Positions 55,302-64,000 of a stretch of DNA of 64,000 bases are shown one piece after another. The position numbers and the translations under genes are program-made. This DNA comes from Megascapheus bottae (taxonomy: Eukaryota > Chordata > Mammalia > Rodentia > Geomyidae): contig JANJXV010000159.1 in NCBI GenBank assembly GCA_024803745.1, forward strand, positions 680,498-744,497. The letters are read 5' to 3'. The notes below the pieces were generated by a model that saw only the letters and a list, made by a program, of their open reading frames with translations, did no database searches and was not told the DNA's origin. Positions within the stretch are counted from its first letter, which is position 1, and each line of letters begins with the position of its first letter.

Positions 55302-58300
55302 ACTTCACACACTTCCATTGTTTGACTTCACAAAGCTCCATTCCATGACTTCAGCACACCTACATTCGGTGACTTCAAACACCTCGATTCTATGACTTCA
55401 CACACCACCATTCTATGATTTCACGCACCTCCATTCTGTGTCTTCACATACCTCCATTTTATGACTTCACACACCTCCATTCTATGACATCACACACCTC
55501 CTTTCTGTGACTTCACAAACCTCCATTTTTTACTTCAAACACCTCCATTCTATGACTTCAAACAGCTCCATTGTGAATTCACACACCTACATTCTATGAG
55601 TTCACACACCTCCATTCTATGACTTCACAAACCTCCATTCTGTGACTTCACACACCTCCATTCGATTACTTCACACACCTCCATTGTGACATCACACACC
55701 TCCATTCCATGAGTTCCCACACCTCCAATCTATGACTTCACACCTCCATTCTATGAGTTCACACACCTCCATTCTGACTTCACACACCTCCATTCTGTGA
55801 CTTCCCACACCTCCTTTCTATGACTTCACACACCTTCATTCTTACTTCACAAACATACATAATATGACTTCACACACCTCCATTCTATGACTTCACACAC
55901 CTCCATTATATGACTTCACACCTCCATTCTGACTTCACACCCCTCCATTCTGTGACTTCACACACCTCCATTCTATGACTTCACACACCTCCATTCTATG
56001 AATTCACACACCTCCATTCTATGACTTCACACACCTCCATTCTGTGACTTCACACACCTCCATTCTATGACTTCACACACCTTCATTCTTACTTCACAAA
56101 CATACATTCTATGACTTCACACACCTCCATTCCATGACTTCACACACCTCCATTCTTTGACTTCACACACCTCCATTCTGTGTTCACACACCTCAATTCT
56201 GTGACTTCATACACCTCCATTCTGACTTCACACACCTCCATTCTATGACTTCACACACCTCCATTCTATGACTTCACACACCTCCATTCTGTGACTTCAC
56301 ACACCTCCATTCTGAGTTGACACACCTCCATTCTGTGACTTCATACATCTCCATTTTGACTTCACACAGCTCCATTCTATGACTTCACACACCTCCATTC
56401 TATGACTTCACACACTTCCATTGTGACATCACACACCTCCATTCTATGACTTCACACACCTCCATTCTGAATTCACACAGCTCCATTCTGTGACTTCACC
56501 AAACTCCATTCTATGATTTTACACACCTCCATACTATGTCTTCACACACCTCCATGTATGACTTCAAACACCTCCATTGTGACTTCACACACGTCCATTC
56601 TATGAGTTCACACACCTCCATTCTATGACTTCACACACCTCCATTCTATGAGTTCACACTCCTCCATTCTGTGACTTCACACACCTCCATTGTGAATTCA
56701 CACACCTCCATTCTATCACTTACACAGCTCCATTCTGTGAATTCACACACCTTCATTCTGACTTCACACACCTTCATTCTGACTTCACACACCTCCATTC
56801 TATGACTTCACACACCTCCATTCTATGACTTCACACACCTCCATTCTGTGACTTCACACCCCTACATTCTGACTTCACACACCTCCATTCTGTGACTTCA
56901 CACACCTCCATTCTGTGACTTCACACACCTCCACTCTATGACTTCACACACCTCCATTCTATGACTTCACACACCTCCATTCTATGACTTCAACACCTCC
57001 ATTCTGTGACTTCGCACACCTCCATTCTATGACTTCACACATCCATTCTATGACTTCACAAGTCTCCAATCAATGACTTCACAAACCTCCTTTCTGAGTT
57101 CACACATCTTCATTGTGTGACTTCTCACACCTCCATTCTGACTTCACACACCTCCATTCTGTGACTTCACACACCTCCAGTCTATGATTTCAAACACCTC
57201 CATTGTGACTTCACACACCTTTATTCTATGAGTTCACACACCTCCATTCCGACTTCACACACCTCCATTCTATGACATCACACACCTCCATTCTGACTTC
57301 AATCGCTTCCATTCTATGAGTTCACACACCTCCATTCTGTGACTTCACACACCTCCATTCTATGAGTTAACACACCTCCATTCTGAGTTCACACTCCTCC
57401 ATTCTGTGACTTCACACACCTCCATTCTATGAGTTAACACACCTCCATTAAAGCACTTCACACACCTCCATTCTGTGACTTCACACACCACCAATCGATT
57501 ACTTCACACACCTCCATTGTGACTTCACACACCTACATCCATGAGTTCACACACCTCCATTCTATGACTTCACACACCGCCATTCTATCGGTTGACACAC
57601 CTCCATTCTTTGACTTCACACACCTTCGTTCTGTGACTTCACACCCCTGCATTCTATGACTTCACACATCTCCATTCTGTGACGTCAAACAACTCCATTC
57701 TATGAATTCACACCCCTCCATTCTATCCATTACACAACTCTTTCCTTGACTTCACACACCTCAATTGTTTGACTTCACACACCTCCATTCTATAACCTCA
57801 ATCACCTCCATTCTATGACTTCACAGCCTTCCAATCTCTGACTTCACACAACTCCATTCTATGACTTCACTCACCTCCATTCTATGACTTCACACACCTG
57901 CATTCTGTGACTTCACACAACTCCATTCTGTGACTTCCCACACCTCTATTCTATGACTTCACACACCTCCATTCTATGACCTCACACACCTCCATTCTGA
58001 CTTCACATTCCTCCATTCCGTGACTTCACACACCTCGATTCTATGACTTCACTCACCTCCATTCTATGACTTCACACACCTCCATTCCGTGACTTCACAC
58101 ACCTCCATTCTAGGACTTCACACACCTCGATTCTATGACTTCACACACCTCCATTCTATCAATTCACACACCTCCATTCTGTGATTTCATACACCTCCAT
58201 TCTGTGACTTCACAAACCTATATTCTATGACTTCACATACCTTCATTCTTACTTCACAAGCATCCATTCTATGACTTCACACTCCTCCATTCTATGACTT

Positions 58301-58995
58301 CCCACACCTTCATTCTATGACTTCACACACCTCAATTCTATGACTTCACACACCTCCTTTCTGTGACTTCAAACACCTCCATTCTGACTTCACACACCTC
58401 CATTCACTGACTTAACACACCTTCATTCTGACTTCACACACCTCCATTCTATGACCTCACTCACCTCCATTCTATGACTTCAAAGCCTTGCATTCTCTGA
58501 CTTCACACAACTCCATTCTATGACTTCACTCCCGTCCATTCTATGACTTCACACACCTGCAGTATGTGCCTTCTCATAACTCTATTCTGTGACTTCACAC
58601 ACCTCTATTCTATGACTTCACACACCTCCATTCTATGCCCTCACACACCTCCATTCTGACTTCACATTTCTCCATTCTGTGACTTCACACACCTCCATTC
58701 TATGACTTCACACACCTCCATTGTGACTTCACACACCTCCATTCTATGAGTTCATACAACTCCATTCTATGAATTCACACGCCTCCATTCTGTGACTTCA
58801 CCCACCTGCATTCCTTGACTTCACACACCTTCATTCTGACTTCACACACCTTCATTCTGACTTCACACCCCTCCATTCTATGACTTCACACACCTCCATT
58901 CTATGACTTCACACACTTCCATTCTGTGACTTCACACTCCTCCATTCTGACTTCACACACCTCCATTCTGTGACTTCACACCCCTCCATTCTGTG
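55302..58995 (+). repeat. Family G higher-order repeat, copy G3 (3,694 bp)
   Basis: The marker AGCACACC at 55,353 is 3,694 bp after G2. The 5' half is of the G2 type (no 44 bp segment near 56,440, GACTTCACACACC). The 3' half is of the G4 and right-flank type (TATATTCTATGAC at about 58,218, TTCACACGCCTCC at about 58,774). Confidence 0.93.
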
Positions 58996-60950
58996 ACTTC
59001 ACACACTTCCATTGTTTGACTTCACAAAGCTCCATTCCATGACTTCAGCACACCTACATTCGGTGACTTCAAACACCTCGATTCTATGACTTCACACACC
59101 ACCATTCTATGATTTCACGCACCTCCATTCTGTGTCTTCACATACCTCCATTTTATGACTTCACACACCTCCATTCTATGACATCACACACCTCCTTTCT
59201 GTGACTTCACAAACCTCCATTTTTTACTTCAAACACCTCCATTCTATGACTTCAAACAGCTCCATTGTGAATTCACACACCTACATTCTATGAGTTCACA
59301 CACCTCCATTCTATGACTTCACAAACCTCCATTCTGTGACTTCACACACCTCCATTCGATTACTTCACACACCTCCATTGTGACATCACACACCTCCATT
59401 CCATGAGTTCCCACACCTCCAATCTATGACTTCACACCTCCATTCTATGAGTTCACACACCTCCATTCTGACTTCACACACCTCCATTCTGTGACTTCCC
59501 ACACCTCCTTTCTATGACTTCACACACCTTCATTCTTACTTCACAAAAATACATAATATGACTTCACACACCTCCATTCTATGACTTCACACACCTCCAT
59601 TATATGACTTCACACCTCCATTCTGACTTCACACCCCTCCATTCTGTGACTTCACACACCTCCATTCTATGACTTCACACACCTCCATTCTATGAATTCA
59701 CACACCTCCATTCTATGACTGCACACACCTCCATTCTGTGACTTCACACACCTCCATTCTATGACTTCACACACCTTCATTCTTACTTCACAAACATACA
59801 TTCTATGACTTCACACACCTCCATTCCATGACTTCACACACCTCCATTCTTTGACTTCACACACCTCCATTCTGTGTTCACACACCTCAATTCTGTGACT
59901 TCATACACCTCCATTCTGACTTCACACACCTCCATTCTATGACTTCACACACCTCCATTCTATGACTTCACACACCTCCATTCTGTGACTTCACACCTCC
60001 ATTCTGAGTTGACACACCTCCATTCTGTGACTTCATACATCTCCATTTTGACTTCACACAGCTCCATTCTATGACTTCACACACCTCCATTCTATGACTT
60101 CACACACTTCCATTGTGACATCACACACCTCCATTCTATGAGTTCACACACTTCCATTCTGACTTCACACACCTCCATTCTATGACTTCACACACCTCCA
60201 TTCTGAATTCACACAGCTCCATTCTGTGACTTCACCAAACTCCATTCTATGATTTTACACACCTCCATACTATGTCTTCACACACCTCCATGTATGACTT
60301 CAAACACCTCCATTGTGACTTCACACACGTCCATTCTATGAGTTCACACACCTCCATTCTATGACTTCACACACCTCCATTCTATGAGTTCACACTCCTC
60401 CATTCTGTGACTTCACACACCTCCATTGTGAATTCACACACCTCCATTCTATCACTTACACAGCTCCATTCTGTGAATTCACACACCTTCATTCTGACTT
60501 CACACACCTTCATTCTGACTTCACACACCTCCATTCTATGACTTCACACACCTCCATTCTATGACTTCACACACCTCCATTCTATGCCCTCACACACCTC
60601 CATTCTGACTTCACATTTCTCCATTCTGTGACTTCACACACCTCCATTCTATGACTTCACACACCTCCATTGTGACTTCACACACCTCCATTCTATGAGT
60701 TCATACAACTCCATTCTATGAATTCACACGCCTCCATTCTGTGACTTCACCCACCTGCATTCCTTGACTTCACACACCTTCATTCTGACTTCAAACACCT
60801 TCATTCTGACTTCACACCCTTCCATTCTATGACTTCACACACCTCCATTCTATGACTTCACACACTTCCATTCTGTGACTTCACACTCCTCCATTCTGAC
60901 TTCACACACCTCCATTCTGTGACTTCACACCCCTCCATTCTGTGACTTCA
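58996..60950 (+). repeat. Family G higher-order repeat, copy G4, with an ~1.79 kb internal deletion
   Basis: The marker AGCACACC at 59,047 is 3,694 bp after G3. G4 has the 44 bp segment (about 60,137-60,180) and GACTGCACACACC (59,717), as G1 does. Near 60,575 the unit jumps from the CACCTTCATTCTGAC pair directly to TTCTATGCCCTCAC (60,580), which in G3 lies at 58,631. About 1,789 bp is missing. Private variants: CACAAAAATACATAATATG (about 59,542), a monomer shortened to TTCACACCTCC at about 59,990, and CTTCAAACACC near 60,790. Confidence 0.92.
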
Positions 60951-63900
60951 CACACCTCCACTCTATGACTTCACACTCCTCCATTCTATGACTTCATACA
61001 CCTCCCTCCTATGACTTCCACACCTCCATTCTGTGACTTCGCACACCTCCATTCTATGATTTCACACACCTCCAATCTATGACTTCACACACCTCAATTC
61101 TATGACTTCACACACCTCGATTCTGTGACTTCACACACCTCAATTCAATGACTTCACACACCTCCATTCTGTGACTTCACACACCTCCATTCTAAGACTT
61201 CACACACCTCCATTCTATGACTTCACACACCTCCATTCTATCAATTCACACACCTCCATTCTGTGATTTCATACACCTCCATTCTGTGACTTCACAAACC
61301 TATATTCTATGACTTCACATACCTTCATTCTTACTTCACAAACATCCATTCTATGACTTCACACTCCTCCATTCTATGACTTCCCACACCTCCATTCTAT
61401 GACTTCACACACCTCAATTCTGTGACTTCACACACCTCCTTTTTGTGACTTCACACACCTCCACTCTATGACTTCACACTCCTCTATTCTATGACTTCAT
61501 ACACCTCCCTTCTATGACTTCCACACCTCCATTCTGTGACTTCGCACACCTCCATTCTATGATTTCACACACCTCCAATCTATGACTTCACACACATCCA
61601 TTCTATGACTTCACACACCTCGATTCTGTGACTTCACACACCTCAATTCAATGACTTCACACACCTCCATTCTGTGACTTCACACACCTCCATTCTAAGA
61701 CTTCCCACACCTCCATTCTATGACTTCACACACCTCAATTCTGTGACTTCACACACCTCCTTTCTGGGACTTCAAACACCTCCATTCTGACTTCACACAC
61801 CTCCATTCTCTGACTTCACACACCTTCATTCTCTCTTCACACACCTCCTTTCTATGACTTCACACACCTCCATTCGGTGACTTCATACACCTCCATTCTG
61901 TGACTTTACACACCTCTATTCTAGGACTTCACACACCTTCATTCTATGAGTTCACACACCACCATTCTGTGACTTCTCACACCTCCATTCTGAGTTCACA
62001 CATCTCCATTCTGTGACCTCACACACCTCCACTCTGATTGAACACACCTCCATCCTGTGACTTCACACAACTACACCCTATGATTTCACACACCTCCATT
62101 CTATGACTTCACACACCTCCATTCTGTGACTTCACATTCCTCCATTCTGTGACTTCACACACCTCCACTCTGATTGAACACACCTCCATCCTGTGACTTC
62201 ACACACCTCCATTCTGACTTCACCCACCTCCATTCTATGACTTCTCACACCTCCATTCTATGACTTCACACACCTCCATTTTGACTTCACACACCTCCAT
62301 TCTATGAGTTCATACACCTCCATACTATGAATTCACACGCCTCGATTCTGTGCCTTCACACACCTCCATTCTATGACTTCACACACCTCCTTTCTGTGAT
62401 TGCACATACCTCCATTCTGTGACTTCACACACCTCCACTCTGATTGAACACACCTCCATTCTATCAGTTAACACACATCCATTCTATCACTTCCCACACC
62501 TCCATTCTGTGACTGCACACACCTCCATTCGATTACTTCACACACCTCCATTGTAACTTCACACACCTACATTCCATGAGTTCACACACCTCCATTCTAT
62601 GACTTCACACACCTCCATTCTATGGGTTCACACACCTCCATTCTTTGACTTCACACACCTTCGTTCTGTAACTTCACACACCTGCATTCTATGACTTCAC
62701 ACATCTCCGTTCTGTGACTTCAAACACCGCCATTCTATGAATTCACACCCCTCCGTTCTATGCCATCACACACCTCTTTCCTTGACTTCACATACCTCAA
62801 TTGCTTGACTTCACACACCTCCATTCTATGACCTCACTCACCTCCATTCTATGACTTCACACCCTTCCATTCTCTGACTTCACACAACTCAAGTCTATGA
62901 CTTCACTCACCTCCATTCTATGACTTCACACGCCTGCATTCTGTGACTTCACACAACTCCATTCTGTGACTTCACACACCTCTATTCTATGACTTCACAC
63001 ACCTCCATTCTATGACCTCACACACCTCCATTCTGACTTCACATTCCTCCATTCTGTGACTTCACACACCTCCATTCTATGACTTCACACACCTCCATTG
63101 TGACTTCACACACCTCCATTCTATGAGTTCATACACCTCCATTCTATGAATTAAAACGCCTCCATTCTGTGACTTCACACACCTCCATTCTGTGACTTCA
63201 CACCCCTCCATTCTGACTTCACACACCTCCATTCTGTGACTTCACACCCCTCCATTCTGTGACTTCACACACCTCCACTCTATGACTTCACACTCCTCCA
63301 TTCTATGACTTCACACACCTCCCTTCTATGACTTCCACACCTCCATTCTGTGACTTCGCACACCTCCATTCTTTCATTTCACACACCTCAAATCTATGAC
63401 TTCACACACCTCCATTCTATGACTTCACACACCTCGATTCTGTGACTTCACACACCTCAATTCAATGACTTCACACACCTCCATTCTGTGACTTCACACA
63501 CCTCCATTCTAAGACTTCGCACACCTCCATTCTGTGATATCATACACCTCCATTCTGTGACTTCACAAACCTATATTCTATGACTTCACATACCTTCATT
63601 CTTACTTCACAAACATCCATTCTATGACTTCACACTCCTCCATTCTATGACTTCCCACACCTCCATTCTATGACTTCACACACCTTCATTCTGTCTTCAC
63701 ACACCTCCTTTCTATGACTTCACACACCTCCAATCTATGACTTCACACACCTCCATTCGGTGACTTCACACACCTCCATTTTGTGACTTTACACACCTCC
63801 ATTCTAGGACTTCACACAACTCCATTCTAGGACTTCACACACCTTCATTCTATGAGTTCACACACCTCCATTATGTGACTTTTCACACCTCTATTCTGAG

Positions 63901-64000
63901 TTCACACATCTCCATTCTGTGACTTCACACACCTCCACTCTGATTGAACACACCTCCAATCTATGAGTTAACACACATCCATTCTATCACTTCACACACC
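60951..64000 (+). repeat. Diverged right flank (H), with G-related and short local tandem units
   Basis: CTCTATGACTTCACACTCCTC occurs at 60,961, 61,464 and 63,278; the first two are 503 bp apart and share the following series (CTTCCACACCTCC, GACTTCGCACACC, TTCTAAGACTTC). CACTCTGATTGAACACACC occurs at about 62,030, 62,166, 62,436 and 63,936. 62,500-63,250 is a visibly diverged copy of the G 3' half (GATTACTTCAC, TATGGGTTCACAC where G has TATCGGTTGACAC, CCTTCGTTCTGTAAC, GCCATCACACACC where G has CCATTACACAACTC). This part is less homogenised than G1-G4 and runs off the window. Confidence 0.8.
62030..62460 (+). repeat. Local repeats of the CACTCTGATTGAACACACC variant monomer
   Basis: ACTCTGATTGAACACACC is an unusual monomer in which GATTGAACAC replaces GACTTCACAC. 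It appears at 62,031, 62,167 and 62,437, spaced 136 and 270 bp apart, and again at 63,937. The 136 and 270 spacings suggest a six-monomer unit and about twice that. I saw this variant nowhere else in the window, so it is private to the right flank. Confidence 0.75.

Larger units (their letters stand above)
1..64000 (+). repeat. Tandem satellite array of a ~23 bp monomer filling the whole window
   Basis: Every line of the window reads as head-to-tail copies of TTCACACACCTCC + ATTCTATGAC with point variants and small length changes. The common tails are TATGAC and TGTGAC (23 bp), TTCTGAC, ATTGTGAC and TGAGTTCAC (21 bp) and CTCCTCTGAC (19 bp). A 21 bp class lacks one AC of the CACACACC stretch. 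I saw no inverted monomers and no non-repeat interruption, so no gene, tRNA, rRNA or mobile element is present. The array starts and ends mid-repeat and therefore continues outside the window. Base composition is strongly skewed: the consensus has 9 C, 7 T, 6 A and 1 G. CpG is absent from the consensus and appears only in variants such as TTCGGTGAC, TTCGTTGAC and CACGCACC. I do not recognise a named satellite family. Confidence 0.98.

Noticed and set aside
1..64000. CRISPR array
   Set aside because: Repeats of ~23 bp are frequent, but they are contiguous, with no unique spacers of constant length between them, and all variants are small changes of one monomer.
1..64000. Human satellite II/III (CATTC/GGAAT) or telomeric repeat
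   Set aside because: CCATTC occurs once per monomer, but CATTC never forms a 5 bp tandem, and TTAGGG or CCCTAA arrays are absent. The 23 bp unit is a different repeat.
1..64000. G-quadruplex-forming array on the - strand
   Set aside because: The - strand monomer has only GGAGG (two GG runs) per 23 bp, and GGG runs are rare. Linking four runs would need loops of nearly 20 bases, so stable quadruplexes are unlikely.
1..64000. Mobile element or unrelated insertion within the array
   Set aside because: I read through the window and found no segment that leaves the monomer pattern, no terminal repeats, no poly-A tail and no target-site duplication. A small degenerate insertion could still escape reading by eye.
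1..64000. Triplex (H-DNA) mirror repeats
   Set aside because: The + strand is pyrimidine-rich, but A occurs every few bases (CACACACC, TATGAC), so there are no long homopyrimidine tracts.
1..64000. Repeat-coded protein such as a mucin-like VNTR exon
   Set aside because: The 23 bp period is not a multiple of three and the length classes are mixed, so no frame stays open. Stops occur about every three monomers on the + strand and also often on the - strand (TAG in CATAGAATGG, TGA in GTGTGTGAA).

Overview
The whole 64 kb window is one uninterrupted tandem-repeat (satellite or macro-minisatellite) array. I found no gene, RNA gene, transposon, CRISPR array or other non-repeat DNA. The monomer is about 23 bp, TTCACACACCTCC followed by ATTCTATGAC. 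Every monomer I read lies in the same orientation, giving very roughly 2,800 monomers. The main length classes are 23 bp (ending TATGAC or TGTGAC), 21 bp (ending TTCTGAC or ATTGTGAC, or carrying a shortened TTCACACCTCC head) and 19 bp (CACCTCCTCTGAC). The + strand is extremely poor in G: the consensus has 9 C and 1 G. The array runs off both ends of the window. An array of this size and structure points to a eukaryotic chromosome, and looks like a long-read assembly of heterochromatin, a subtelomere or an expanded VNTR. A vertebrate is plausible, but I cannot name the species or the repeat family from sequence alone.

Above the monomer there is a clear hierarchy of higher-order repeats (HORs), traced here by rare diagnostic variants. 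From left to right: family A, about 3.0-3.16 kb (part copy 1-1,790; copies 1,790-4,950 and 4,950-8,040); family B (8,040-11,450); short modules C (359 bp tandem, 11,520-12,240) and D (316 bp tandem, 13,200-13,860); family E, about 2.8 kb, three copies (14,390-22,270); two more B copies 2,641 bp apart (22,300-27,580); a C-like connector; F, a 1,027 bp tandem pair (29,010-31,063); a fourth B copy leading into family U, 2,876 bp, five copies (32,400-45,870); a D/E-like connector; family G, 3,694/3,738 bp, three full copies and one broken copy (47,870-60,950); and a diverged right flank, H (60,950-64,000).

The U and G blocks look the youngest: their copies differ at only a handful of sites I could find. 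In both, the pattern of copy-specific variants fits one recent tandem duplication of about one unit length, out of phase with the unit boundary I chose. Modules B, C, D and E recur out of order, so the array grew by repeated segmental duplication, unequal exchange and internal deletion and not by simple monomer slippage. Nothing here acts as a set of genes. Any function would be structural (chromatin, recombination) or come from dense near-matches to CRE, AP-1 and T-box motifs, which is speculative. All block boundaries were placed by eye and are good to roughly one or two monomers.
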